From: Hippasteria phrygiana
Lineage: Eukaryota > Echinodermata > Asteroidea > Valvatida > Goniasteridae
Direction: 5' to 3'
Assembly (NCBI GenBank): GCA_037893225.1
Contig: JAZGUH010000367.1
Span: 186,001-250,000 of the forward strand
DNA length: 64,000 bases
The position numbers and the translations under genes are program-made. Of this stretch, positions 1-10,535 are shown piece after piece. The notes beneath the pieces are model-generated. The model did not search any database, was not told the DNA's origin, and saw nothing but the letters and a program-made list of their open reading frames with translations. Position 1 is the first letter of the stretch. Every line of letters starts with the position of its first letter.

Positions 1-560
1 CGTTCTGTTGCAAATTTTACCGTCAATCTGGGCGATGCTTCTGCCTCCCTTGTGCCTCCCTTGTGCCTCATTTGGCCGACCAATAGCGTGCATTGAACGA
101 TGACTGTGGCGACCGCTGTGCCTGTAATTAGGCGACCACGGCAACCCTTGAGCCACCATGGACAATGCTTCTGCCTCCCTTTTGCCTCCTAAGATGAAAA
201 TGATGGAAACGCGCCAGAATCAGGGCATATACCCAGGCACTCCAGGTTGCCCAGCAGTCGCCAGGGGTCGCCCAAACAATGCTCAAGGGTCGCCCAAACA
301 ATGCTGAAGGGTCGCCTAGGAGGCAGAAGCATGGCTGAATGGTCGACCAGTGATCGCCGTTAGTTGCCGTTGGTCGCCGATGATGGCACAGAGGAGGCTC
401 AATGGTTGCCCAAACATTGCTCGGGGTCGCCTATGTTGCCTATAATTATCGCGTTGGTTGCCGTAGGTTGCACAGGGGAAGCACAGGGGAGGCAGGCAAG
501 TGGCTCAGTGGACGCACAGGTCGCTCGTAGCTCGACATGAAAATGCCCGAAAATTGCAGT
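1..560. repeat. Degenerate inverted-repeat region rich in GGCGACC / GGTCGCC
   Basis: The left part carries GGCGACC-type words and the phrase GCTTCTGCCTCC twice (near 38 and 167). The right part carries the complements GGTCGCC and GGAGGCAGAAGC (near 319). This looks like an old fold-back or non-autonomous DNA element, but no clean termini or target duplication were found. No open frame here resembles a gene. Confidence 0.35.
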
Positions 561-968
561 TTTGGTGGTTCAAGGGAGGCACAAAGATCGCTGGAGCAGT
601 TACATAAAAACAGGATTTTCTGGGTTTAGGCGACCATTGAGCGTCCTGACCATTTTTTGGTCGCTCATAGGTGGTACAAAGGTCACAGCCCTGTGTAAAG
701 GGGGCGTTAGTATTTACTCAACAACACACGAATTTATCCAAGCTATTCAAAACTCCAAATTCTAAACCAAACATTGATTTACCATTTGGGGGCTGTTTTG
801 ACTCTTCTTTTTGTCGCCGATTGGGTTATTTTTTCCCCTTTCGTTCTGTGACGAAAGATGCACATTTGAGCTTGATGACAATTCCCAAGTTCCCCTTATA
901 ATTTCTGTTGGCACTTTGTTTGGTCTGATCATACAGTTACGTGGAACGGTTTCCCTCGGCGTCTTCAG
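561..968. other. Intron or upstream sequence, no feature seen
   Basis: This lies between the repeat region and the first recognisable exon. It ends in a pyrimidine-rich acceptor (TTCCCTCGGCGTCTTCAG). It is probably the intron before the first visible exon of the gene that ends near 4804. No further exon could be supported. Confidence 0.4.
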
Positions 969-1075
969 CAGGATTTCCCCGATACCTGTTATGAGGTCGC
1001 AGACAAGCAAGACGGATGGCCGTACAATGGCAAGGAATACAGAAAGGCGCGAAACCAAGATGAATACCTAGAATG
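969..1075 (+). other. Exon 1 visible of the unidentified gene
   Basis: The acceptor is a NAGNAG type (TTCAGCAG), so the exon may start at 969 or 972; both keep frame. It encodes about 35 residues including FPDTCYEVADKQDGWPYNGK, ends with TG of a split Trp codon, and is followed by donor GTATGT. There is no in-frame stop within the exon, and its frame matches the next exon exactly. Confidence 0.65.
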
Positions 1076-4000
1076 GTATGTCGATGCATATTCCTGAAAA
1101 TGTCTGAATATCTTCCAAAAAAATCATGAGATGTGATGGCTGGTAAAAGGGGCAGAGCTGGGAGAGTTGCGACATGGAGCGTCCTGAATTTGGACCGAAC
1201 ATTGTGGCGGAAATGAAATGCGAAAAAGAACCCAGGATATATAACACGACGATGACACGATGATAACGACAGGACCACATTGACATGATCAGGACAACTA
1301 CAGTGCCATCGACAGCAACGACAACGAAAACACAATGACAACAAAAATGGTGATCAAAACGACACTGGCACTGAAATGCACAATAACAACGATGACAACG
1401 GCAGTGACAATGCACAATGTCTACAACTAGGACAATGACGGTGAAATGCACAATGAAAACGACAACGACTATCAAAACAACAATGACAGCGACAATAAAA
1501 AACACAATGACAACACAAACAACAATCAAAATGACAATACGACAACGACAATTATGCTGATAACGACAACGTCAAATATGGAATCTTTAAACACTTTAAA
1601 AAGGTTTTTCAAAGAGCAGCAGTTTCACATTTAAATTATTCCCCACATTTAAATTATTCCTTACCCGAACTGTAGTAGTTCTATGCACAATTTCATAATT
1701 ATATTGTTATTAATGTATACAGGTACGTCTACAAGAACGCCCAGGGTAAAATCACCCGAGTGGACTACACTTGTGAGGGACCCGAGTACTGGGACTCGCT
1801 CTTCCAATGGGAACCAGAGACCTGCCTGGCTCTGTATCAGAAGTACATCTCACCAGATGTCAAGCTTGAGGATATCTACACTGAGGAGAAGGGTATGGCA
1901 CTTTCAAGCTTAACCATGGTCCTGTAGTGCAATGGCAACGATCATGAAAGTCATGGGCATCGCTAGAGTGCTGGGGTGTGGGTTGTGACACCCTCACCCC
2001 AATTAGTTCACTTTGTTGGCAAATCCGTGTCGCTGTCGGCCAAATCGCGTCTCTGTCGGCAAAGTGCATGTTGTATGATAGTACGTAAGTATACGAAATA
2101 TGGCACAAATTTCATGGCGTCCCGAACGTTATTATACTCCTGCCCCCCCCCCCCCCCCCCTCCGCTTTTCAAATTGTTTTTCGGTTCGGGGCACTTTTGT
2201 TTTGTTTTTGTTTTGTCTCGTTTTGTTTTCCGCTCACAACCCCCCCCCCCCCCCCCCCCCCTTCAAAATGGTCTAGCGACGCCCCTTATCAAAGTCATAA
2301 AGACCTTCATGGTGATGTACAAAACTGTCCCGAAATCTGAAGAACATTAAGAAATATTGTCCAACACTTCAAACGTCGTGCTTTCATAAATTGATAATCA
2401 TCTCCCTAAAATTATTTAAGCCACCCTCTGCGCTTGCACGCTGCATGTCTAATAATAAGCTTCAACATGTTCATCTACACGGCATGCAATGTTTTCTAAT
2501 CAGGTGAAAAGATGTACAACACGTACAACAAGTGGAATACAACGCACGGATGCATGCACCTCAACTGCCCACCCAACTCTCTGGGCGCGGAAATCAGACT
2601 GGCCGGGGACGCCACAATCGTAAGTCGAGACTGCGGAACTAACTTTAGCATTAATTATTTAGGGTACATGTACAATAAAAGTAAGGATTCTCAGTGCATA
2701 TCTCACATGCCCGAAGAAACCTACGGGGACAAAAGAGGGATCTATATCTTAGAAGTAAGGGGGTAGATTACATGTGCCAACCCGACTCCTTTCAGAACTA
2801 CCATACCTTGATCTAAGGGCCCAAGAGATTTCTTAACATTCTTTGAGGGAAGTTTGGGATAATCGTCACATTTTCCTCCTTACTTCAGCTTATTCACTTC
2901 TCTAAGCGATCGTAAATCCTTCCTTACCCACACCCCTCCAAACATTCCCTCACGGCACTTGCAACTATTAAGACTTAACAATTCCTCCATGTTTAAATGA
3001 AGAGTTCGACATGGAAGAAAAAAACATGTTTACATTATCATGTGTGAAATTGCCGGTTATCATGCGGATAACAAGCGATAGTCTATAAAAGTAACAGTGT
3101 GCGCACATCATAATGCCCTTATGCATAGGTGCACGTGTAATAAAAATGCTGAAGCCATGAGGTGCTTCAGGCAAGTTAGCTGTGGCGATGTTCATGTATA
3201 GGCTATGGACCACACTGAGACACATTTGCGAATACACCCATGCGAAGATAAGTGCATTCGTATATTCTCGACGTTTGAGTTCGCTCATATATCTGGACTC
3301 TGTCTACGTACAGTGCGAGTACATAACACCATAGTAGAAAGGACCCGTGGGCTTTTGTTTCACCCAGAGCCTTACCGTAGGAATTCTTCTGGTGACGGTC
3401 CGAGCGTACCGACCGAAACGTCGAGTTTCTGCCTTGAGTTCTCCTAAGAACCACACTTCCGTTTCTCGAGTTGGTTACTTCACATAGCGTATCCGCAAAT
3501 TTCTCTCTAGATAAACTTTCCATCGTGCAAAGCCAAAAGGGTAGGCTTTGTTACCGTAAAACAAAATTGCCCCTCACAGATTCGCAAGAAAGGCGGGAAG
3601 GACGTGACCGATTCCCAGGAACTGATCAACTGCTCCAAGTACGGACGGGCCGACCGGAACAGCGACCCGCACATCGGCTCGGCGTGCAACACGCTGTGCC
3701 GAGCGGGCATGAGGATCAGCATTGCCAACCCTGTCTGCCTGTTCATTGCTGATGTCAAGACTGCTGGCTGGACTACCCCGAATGGCCAGGATGCTTCCAA
3801 ATACATGAAGTTACTCCGAGGAACCCAAGGTGCGCCAATACGTCATTATAAACAATCCAATGGGATAAAGTTGTTAATTATGATGGCAAACGGTAATACT
3901 TTACTCGCTCAGTGTATGTCATTCTGTACTTGGGCCTATTTCTTGGAGCTGTTAGCACAAAAAGTCGTGCATATTAAAAACAGGTTACCAGCCCAAACTC

Positions 4001-4804
4001 CACGGCGTGATTTCTATGCTAAATAAGGCAAAAAAGGTTCTGCTTTCGGTTACCCTACCTACATTATTCTAACGGCCCCAACCCTAATTGTTTTTCAGGA
4101 AAAAAACAAAAAAAAAACACATAAATGCTGTAAATACTACGTTTAAACCTTGACTACACGTTGACACCCCCCCAAAAAGTGCCAAAACAATTCCCTACCT
4201 ACCCTTTTTTCAAATGCCATGTAATCGGAAGCAGAACTTTTGTTGGCCTATACAACAGTTGTATGGCAAGTCACAAGCAATATATGAAAAGTTTGCCTTT
4301 GTGAAAACAGGATCAACAACGAGAGTAGCCTGTGATGTATATTGTTTGTGACTGGTATTCAGCTGTTGTTTGCTTAGCATGAACAATCACAAGACGTTTT
4401 GGCTAGTAAATTTCTTCTACATTTTTTTTGCAAATATTTCTGGTGAGCGGTTTCAGGATATTGGCTCAGATCCATGAAAGCTATTTTCGTCAAATCTTAA
4501 TCTATTTTTTTAAAAACCAGAACAAGGCCTACGCTACAGTTTGGAGGTCCCTGATTCCGAGGGTTTCACCGTAGGTGACCTCATGATAGCAGGTGAGCCA
4601 ATCCAATATGGCGGCTCAGTGGCTTTCCTGATGGATGTGGGACTGATAGCCGAAGCCTGCCCGGATGCCAACGGAGTCCAACCAGGCTACCCCTGCGTCG
4701 GTGACAAGTCATCTCGCTTAGCCGCTCATTTTGCCCTGAACGCGAATCACCCCTTACTGAAGGGTAAAATACCTCTCTTTACCCGTGGCTACAAGGCTAC
4801 TTAA
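969..4804 (+). CDS. Unidentified multi-exon gene, 3' portion (5 exons, 5' end off window)
   Basis: Five exons join in one frame: 969-1075, 1723-1892, 2504-2619, 3580-3829 and 4521-4804, the last ending in TAA at 4802-4804. Every internal junction is GT-AG: GTATGT at 1076, GTATGG at 1893, GTAAGT at 2620, GTGCGC at 3830, each matched to an AG acceptor. Codon phases are consistent (2, 1, 0, 1). The visible product is about 308 residues of globular, hydrophilic sequence. Notable stretches are a Trp/Tyr-rich start (DGWPYNGKEYRKARN), YNTYNKWNTTHGCMHL in exon 3, LGAEIRLAGDATI at its end, and a cysteine-rich exon 4 (NCSKYGRADRNSDP, then ACNTLC). No membrane segment is evident. I do not recognise the family. 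The motif density suggests a conserved enzyme-like domain, but function is not assigned. The start codon and any signal peptide are upstream of the window. Confidence 0.75.
1240..1575. repeat. GACAAC/GACAAT-type low-complexity repeat in intron
   Basis: Imperfect purine- and A/C-rich repeats of words such as ACGACA, CAATGACA and ACAACAATGACA fill this part of the first visible intron. Any open frames here are products of the simple repeat. Confidence 0.7.
1723..1892 (+). other. Exon 2 visible of the unidentified gene
   Basis: Acceptor TATACAG and donor GTATGG bound it. It encodes about 57 residues, including TCEGPEYWDSLFQWEPETC, and is rich in Trp, Tyr and acidic residues. The first base completes the Trp codon from the preceding exon; the last base starts a Gly codon. 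Confidence 0.75.
1893..2503. other. Intron with two long poly-C tracts
   Basis: This intron carries poly-C runs of 18 (2143-2160) and 22 (2240-2261) bases, separated by a (GTTTT)n-like stretch near 2190-2230. No coding signal is seen. The runs are likely length-polymorphic. Confidence 0.7.
2504..2619 (+). other. Exon 3 visible of the unidentified gene
   Basis: Acceptor TCAG and donor GTAAGT bound it. It encodes about 39 residues containing YNTYNKWNTTHGCMHL and ending LGAEIRLAGDATI. It ends on a complete codon (phase 0). Confidence 0.75.
2620..3579. other. Intron; contains a hammerhead-like segment
   Basis: No exon is seen. At 3389-3429 is a segment resembling the tail or hammerhead core of Penelope-like elements: CTGGTGA, a GGTC/GACC stem, then GAAAC. 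The intron ends in CCCTCACAG. Confidence 0.55.
3580..3829 (+). other. Exon 4 visible of the unidentified gene
   Basis: Acceptor CTCACAG and donor GTGCGC bound it. It encodes 83 residues plus one base. It contains several cysteines (INCSKYG, ACNTLCRAG, NPVCLF) and the run RADRNSDPHIGSAC. GC content is clearly above that of the flanking introns, as expected for an exon. Confidence 0.78.
3830..4520. other. Last intron of the unidentified gene
   Basis: AT-rich, with A-runs near 4100-4120 and no coding signal. It ends in a T-rich tract and acceptor AACCAG. Confidence 0.65.
4521..4804 (+). other. Terminal exon of the unidentified gene
   Basis: It encodes about 93 residues after completing a split Glu codon, includes EVPDSEGFTVGDLMIAGEPI, and ends KGKIPLFTRGYKAT then TAA. 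An ATTAAA at 4888-4893 and an AATAAA at 5602-5607 are candidate poly(A) signals; which one is used is unknown. Confidence 0.75.
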
Positions 4805-4887
4805 GTTTTGACCCATGCAATCAAGCGCAAGAAGGCCGTTAATATCAACATGCCGGTCTTCCCCACAGTTTAGAAGATTGAATATTG

Positions 4888-4893
4888 ATTAAA
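4888..4893 (+). promoter_or_regulatory. Candidate poly(A) signal ATTAAA
   Basis: It lies about 84 bases after the stop codon of the upstream gene. A second candidate, AATAAA, is at 5602-5607. This is inferred from motif and position only. Confidence 0.35.
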
Positions 4894-4999
4894 TTACCCG
4901 GAAAAGAATGCAGAGTTGGTTATAATAATATCCTTAGATTTGAAGGTGCATTTTGATAGTTGAACTGCGTAATTCTGTGCATGTATGCTTCGCAAGAAT

Positions 5000-5217
5000 T
5001 TGTAGTCCACTTCTTGCTTGCTATCTGATAGTTGTAGTTCCCTTTGTGCCTGCCCGAAGTTCCCTTCTTGCTTGCTATTTGATAGTTGTAGTCCCCATCT
5101 TGCTTACCATTTGATAGTTGTAGTCCCCATCTTGCTTACCATTTGATAGTTGTAGTTCCCTTCTTGCTTACCATTTTGATAGTTGTAGTCCCCATATCTT
5201 GCTTACCATTTGATAGT
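5000..5217. repeat. Minisatellite, about six copies of a 32-37 bp unit
   Basis: The unit reads approximately TTGATAGTTGTAGTCCCC followed by ATCTTGCTTACCAT. Later copies are near-identical and the first two are diverged (GCTTGCTATC). It lies just downstream of the last exon and may be within a long 3' UTR if the distal poly(A) signal is used. Confidence 0.85.
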
Positions 5218-7048
5218 ATGTTTGAGGTTTATGGCAGATTTAGACCTAAATTTGAGAAAGCTGTATCATTTTGTCACTTGATTTTTCATGCATTGGAACT
5301 GGTACATTTTGAATATTTCTTTTATAATTCTAACAATACACGTTTAATCAGATAATTATATTAATTTTAATAATAGAGATTATAGAGGTGAACTTAATAA
5401 TAGAGATTAAGCAGCATAGTTACTTAATTAGCTTAGTAATGTAGTTATGTACATGCTTCGCTAGAATAGGCTTTTAATTATTGCTACTTTCCTACTTTTT
5501 CCTACTTATTAAAAAAAAATTTGGTCCCACAACTCCGAAAAATGAAATCTCATTGAATATTGTTCATAATAGTGTTACACACTGTCAACTGAAAATCAAT
5601 CAATAAAGGGCTTGGGTGCAGGAGTACTGCAACTTTACTTCCAAGAGCTTAGTTGAGGATGGAGCAAATACAGCACACGAGTGTTGTGAGTACAGCACGT
5701 GTGAAATGAAACTTGTGATGCTGTGGACATGGGCGAGTATCAACGAAAACTATATCGAAAGCCCGCAAAAGTCCTACTTTTATCCTGATTTTGTCCTCCA
5801 AATTCCTACTTTTGACCTGTTTTTTTGAAAATGTTGATCCTACTATTTTACTTTTTCACCTGAATCTGCTTGAAATCCTGCAGTATATGGTAAATGTAAA
5901 ATGTGTTAATGTGATTATCTAACTCCCGAAGGTAACAAATTCTACATTGCAGCATAACCACCGATAGGCCTACTGTTACAGTAATTTACAGTTGAGTTGT
6001 TTTAAATGAAAGATCTCCTTTCTAATTTCACTCTGAAAAAGACCAAACTTATTTTATTTTTCAAATTGCTACTTTTGTAGCAAAACAAAAGCCATTCACG
6101 TTTGAATAAGCATGGACGCCTACGTATATATAGCTATCGAATATCGAATTATTTGCGGCCCGACAATAATTCCGTTCCCGCACTGCGGATCTTTTTGTGT
6201 GGGCGGGAAAGCAACCAAGAATAGAAACCCAAGTTCTTCGGGGTTATAATAAATCATACAAATCATATCATTTACAAATGTAATCATATCGCTGGAAGAA
6301 AAATTCAATTTGTTAAAGATCTTTGACAGTTTACGTTTAATCATAATAACAAGCTTCTGGGGAAAAATACGAGGAATCATAGCAAATAAAAAGAAGCATG
6401 TGATCAACATTATTTAATAAACAAGAGTTCTTTTGTCATTTTGTCATTGTCCTCATTTGTTTTATTAAGGAGTTCCTAACATGTGATAAAAACAATACAT
6501 GCAATTGTTAAAGAAACACCATTGCGGAAAAAGGCGTTCGTCCCAAAATTGAACTCTTGCTTGAAAGCAACCCGGATACGAAGAACAAGACAAAAGTCAG
6601 ACCCTGGATGTGGTTTTATGTGATTCCATGAACTGAATAAGCCGCGGCCATGAAGAGTTAATAAAGGAATCCGGTCCTTTGACCTACCGGTATCGCTAAA
6701 GTGCAGGATGTACAGAGTTGACGAGGCACCTGGCACGTACGTACATACGATCAATTCAGCTGTTATGTACATGTTTAATGTGTACTCTGTGCCTCTTGTG
6801 TATCCTGGGAAATCTTTGAAAATGTGTGCTGATCTTTGTGTATTCAGGTGCATGTAAAAGCCAATGACCTATAATGACAAGGGGAAATTATTGGAGGGGG
6901 ACACTGCCATAGCCGACCCCTCCCCAAAAGATATTAGGGGACGTGTATCCCGTCCCAACGAGATCGCCGCCCATGGTCCACATGATTATTTTCGGCATTT
7001 TCGGTTTCTTCTCATTTTCAAACCTACAGTTATAAAGCCACGTGGATG
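5218..7048. other. Non-coding AT-rich region, nothing assigned
   Basis: No convincing exons. Small local features are an AATAATAGAGATTA duplication near 5368-5410 and several CCTACTTTT words near 5490-5850. Short open frames lack coding character. Confidence 0.6.
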
Positions 7049-7196
7049 CACTGTTAAAACGCTGTTTAATTTTTTTAAACAACCCAGGTTGTTCATGTGC
7101 CCTTCTTAAAACCGATAAAGTTGTTTAAGCAGGGCACATGAACAACCTGGTTGTTTAACTTGTTTAAACAACTTTTTAAACAGCGTTTTAACAGTG
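7049..7196. repeat. 148-bp imperfect palindrome (fold-back MITE-like)
   Basis: The outer 21 bases, CACTGTTAAAACGCTGTTTA plus A, are matched perfectly by their reverse complement at 7176-7196. The inner arms also pair (CAGGTTGTTCATGTGCCCT with AGGGCACATGAACAACCTG). The centre is a short unpaired stretch near 7115-7125. It would form a long hairpin and is probably a non-autonomous DNA transposon. Confidence 0.8.
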
Positions 7197-7335
7197 TGGG
7201 AAAAGACGAACAGTGGTGTGATTCTTAATGATGTTCATTCAACCATGTTCGGGTATTATTATTAATTTTTTTTTATTTCATTTTATTACACTTTTCTACT
7301 TGCTGACAAAAAAGAAACATTACCGAATACATGTA

Positions 7336-7511
7336 CAGTCGAACACCTTTATAACAAGGTCCTTGGGACTTTACAATTTACCTTGTTATAACAGGTACCT
7401 TGTAGTATCAGCAATGGAAAACAAAGAAAAACAAAGACTCGGGACCTATTGTTTTCCTTGTTATAAGCAGAATGTTGTAGTAACAGTGCTCTTATTATCA
7501 GGGTTCGACTG
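7336..7511. mobile_element. 176-bp pogo/Tc1-mariner-type MITE
   Basis: Terminal inverted repeats CAGTCGAAC (7336-7344) and GTTCGACTG (7503-7511) are flanked by TA on both sides (7334-7335, 7512-7513), as expected for the Tc1/mariner/pogo superfamily. Internal sub-repeats ACCTTGTTATAA / TTGTTATAAC recur. There is no transposase, so it is non-autonomous. Confidence 0.75.
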
Positions 7512-7649
7512 TATACAGTTTAAAACAATTAAATACAAAGATTTACAATTAACGAAAAGAATTCGTAAACAAAATTAAGCCAGTGAGTGGCAAGATGAAA
7601 CAGGTGACCAGCACCTCTACAGAGCCATCCTACCACGAGAAAACGCGAT

Positions 7650-7745
7650 CAAAAAGGGGGGGAGGGGGCAGGGCGTGTAAGAGGATGAAAGGGGGTGAAA
7701 AGAGGAAAGAAGGGGAGAGGAATTGAAAAGGGAAGGAAAACCCGG
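7650..7745. repeat. Purine-only tract
   Basis: A G/A-rich low-complexity tract on the + strand with runs such as AAAAAGGGGGGGAGGGGG. It borders the 3' end of the LINE fragment and has no coding content. Confidence 0.7.
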
Positions 7746-7824
7746 AATGCGATACTTGATCTAATAAAGTGTTGATGTCAAATGGAGAACGACTAAACGG
7801 AATAATAGAAATGGACGGAATTTG

Positions 7825-9902
7825 TTAGAATCTGCAGCTAAGACACCCAAGTACAAACATTAGGCCTATATCTGATTCACAGCTGCAGTGGAATTTTGTT
7901 TTGAAAAACTCCAAAACTTGGGTCTTAAAAGATGAAAATGAAGAATCTGATCTAATTACAAGTGGGAGTTGATTCCATGTACTAACTATATATGCGTTGA
8001 AAATAAGAAGCTTTATGAGATTCAGCATAGCAATGGGGAACGGATAATTTGAAAGGATCAGCAGATAGTCTCGTGGTAGGACGGCCCTGGTTAGAATTAA
8101 ATTGAACAAAGTATCCAGAGCTGTATCATAATGACCAGCCTTACATTTAAAAAAGTACACAAGGTCCTGGATTTCTCTTTTGAAAGACAAAGGTAACAAC
8201 TCAAGACTAACTAAGCGCGATTTATAATCCATGTCGGGGTATTGCAACATAAATTTAGTTGCACGTCTCTGGACACCTTCAAGTAACCCTATATTGCGTT
8301 TCGATGTACCACTCCATACTGGACTGCAGTACTCCAAGTCACTTCTTATCAAAGAAACATAAAGTGTCTTAGAAACTCTAGCTGGTGCATCAAAGCCAAC
8401 AATTATCATCCCCATCTTTTTATTACATTTACCGATAATTCGATTGACATGCTCATTCCAAATAAAAGAAGAGGAAATATCAACACCAAGATCTCTGACC
8501 GACTCTGTACGTTCAAGAAAAATACCATTCAATTTATAATCAAATTTGACCAGCTGTGTTTTCGCCGTGAGATGGAGATGACCTGACATTTCGAGATATT
8601 AAAATACAAATCCCACTTCATACTCCATGAATACAAGGAATTCGTATCATCTTGTAAAAGTTTACAATCAGAAGTGGTCTCAATGGTTTTCAAACACTTG
8701 GAATCGTCAGCAAGTAATGCCAATGTAGAGTACTGGACAGAGCTGGGCATGTCATTAACGTATAAAATCAAAAGCAAAGGCCGTAGCACTGTGGAACACC
8801 AGAAACAACCGGTAACCAGTCAGAGCTACGTCCATCCACAACCACCCTTTGTTGACGACAGGATAAATAGGATTTAAACCAGCCAAGTAGTTCTGAGTGA
8901 AAACCAAAATATTTCAGTTTATGAATAAGCAAATTGTGTGACGCGCTATGAAAAGCTTTAGAAAAATCCAAATAGATCATATCAACCTGCCCAGCTCTAT
9001 CCAAGGTGCAACTAATCTCCTGAAATATCGTTAAAAGTTGAGTAACTGTGGACCGACCTTTAACAAAGCCATGTTGACGATGATAAATATCATCCTCAAT
9101 GACTGGGAAAACAATGTTAAATATGGCTCTTTCCATAACCTTGGCACAAACACAAAGTAGGGACACTGGTCTATAATTTTCAACCTGGTTTTTGTCAGAC
9201 TTTTTGTGAACTGGCACAACATTAGTCTTGCATGAGCCAGTCAATAGGTAATTCTTGTGTACTGAGAGACAAGTTAAAAATATGACACAAAGGAGAACAA
9301 TCTGATAGGCACATTCCTTCAGCACTCTGAACCAGCAGACTTATAGAAACATCCAAGGTTATAACAAAATTCAAAACATCGCCTTTCTCAATACGTATAA
9401 AACCCAACGCATCATGCTGAAAATCAGAAACGGGAGGGGGGCTGGAATATTCCTTGGGCTGGTTCAAAACTGAGTAAAAATAATTATTGAACAATGTAGC
9501 TTTGTCAATTGCGTTGGATGCTGTATTTCCATGTTTGCAGTAAACAACATTAGGAAGAGACTTAGTTAGAGTTTTTGTTCTAAAAATCGACAAAAAACGC
9601 TTGGGATTGTCCACAATGGTAGTACCAAGGGTGTTAATATACTGCCTATACTAATAAGACAAAAGGTTCTTAATACTGTTACGTAACTTTCTAAAAATAG
9701 CCCAGTGGTGAGAGGAGTCAGATTTTCTGGCACGTCTCCAGGCAGATTTTTTCTTGTTCTGAGCAAGACGTACCTCAGCATCAATCCACCCAGGAGCAGT
9801 AGGATCTTTAATTTTTATCTTAGGGACATGCGAATCTAAAACACGTAAAAGTGCTCCAACAAAACTTTGCCAAGCCTCGTTGACTGCACTGGCCTCATGC
9901 AC
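7825..9902 (-). pseudogene. Non-LTR retrotransposon (CR1/Jockey-like LINE) fragment, multiply frameshifted
   Basis: Read on the - strand, successive frames carry the order of a LINE ORF2. A linker piece (9902-9651) has PGWIDAEVRLAQNKKKSAW. RT motifs (9325-8768) include VENYRPVSLL, HGFVKGRSTVTQL and YLDFSKAFHSASH, then SGVPQ. After a frame change, LYVNDMP and LADDSK follow (8789-8529). The C-terminal part (8589-7825) has LGVDISSSFIWNEHVNRI and RSDLEYCSPVWSG. The Asp of LDFSKAF and the ADD catalytic motif are still readable, but at least four frame changes and the missing endonuclease make it dead. The second Asp of the usual KAFDSVSH is His. It is 5'-truncated, as is common for LINEs. Confidence 0.88.
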
Positions 9903-10044
9903 AGCTCTGAAATCAGTACCATTTAAATCAGCCCTATAATAACATCAAAATTGGCACGCTTAATTGTATAAGTATGTATTGTACTGCCGCCGTGTAGTTT
10001 CGTCTCTGTTTCAATAAGTTTAAAAAGTGCTTTGAGGCAGTGAC
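9903..10044. other. Spacer between LINE fragment and SINE-like head
   Basis: The LINE-like sequence probably continues weakly here but could not be followed. No gene is seen. Confidence 0.4.
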
Positions 10045-10135
10045 AGCTCCGTGGCCGAGTGGTTAAGCGAATCGTTTATCGATTTCTTAGTCGAGAGTTC
10101 GATTCCAAGTCTTTTAGTGTTTCCTTTTTTTTCCG
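10043..10135 (+). mobile_element. tRNA-derived SINE-like head
   Basis: A perfect A box (TGGCCGAGTGG, 10052-10062) and a near-perfect B box (AGTTCGATTCC, 10096-10106) are 33 bases apart and followed by a T-run (10127-10134). The part between cannot fold into a normal anticodon arm, so this is a Ser/Leu-tRNA-derived SINE head or a decayed tRNA, not a working tRNA gene. It lies ten bases before the sequence that starts the tRNA array. Confidence 0.55.
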
Positions 10136-10144
10136 CCAGAAATG

Positions 10145-10457
10145 TGATTGTCATTATTTATAAGAGTATTCGTTTACCGTCTCCAAACACCAACTGTACA
10201 GTGGCTTGCTCGCCAAGCGCAGTGCAGCCGGGACCGCTCGTGAAGTTCGGGTAAGCATCTGCGTATACAAGGTTTATGGCACGTTTGGCTGACTCGCCAT
10301 GTTCCTCCTTTTTATGGTGCTAGACCTTCGGGTTATATGGATGAGTAGGGGAAGGAGGTGTTATGGACTGGAATCTGAGCCCATAAGAGTCCTACATGGG
10401 AGCCGGTAAGCCGGGGTATGGTGCCTTGGTGAATCGCGGCACCTGAACGTTGACTGG
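10145..10457. repeat. Long-spacer segment X, copy 1 (array edge)
   Basis: A ~313-bp segment from TGATTGTCATT to GCGGCACCTGAACG. It recurs inside the array from 11450, 12755, 15664, 16969, 19878 and 21183, where it replaces ~60 bp of the usual spacer (GAGTAACCATT to GCACGCAGA). It contains self-complementary pieces (GCCGGTAAGCCGGGG, GGTGCCTTGGTGAATCGCGGCACC). It has no coding content. Confidence 0.85.
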
Positions 10458-10535
10458 TTGACTTGAATTAGCACTTCATTCACTACATTGTCCATGAGGA
10501 CACAAGAAATAGGTCTATGAGGGACACAAAGGTTC

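Noticed and set aside
937..1551. Cys/Val-rich - strand frames over the first visible intron.
   Set aside because: They derive from the GACAAC-type simple repeat.
2512..2766. A separate small gene beginning with ATG at 2512.
   Set aside because: The start is inside exon 3, whose frame is continuous with the previous exon; the frame after 2619 is intron.
10043..10125. Functional tRNA-Ser or tRNA-Leu on the + strand.
   Set aside because: The boxes are good, but no acceptor pairing and no proper anticodon arm could be formed.
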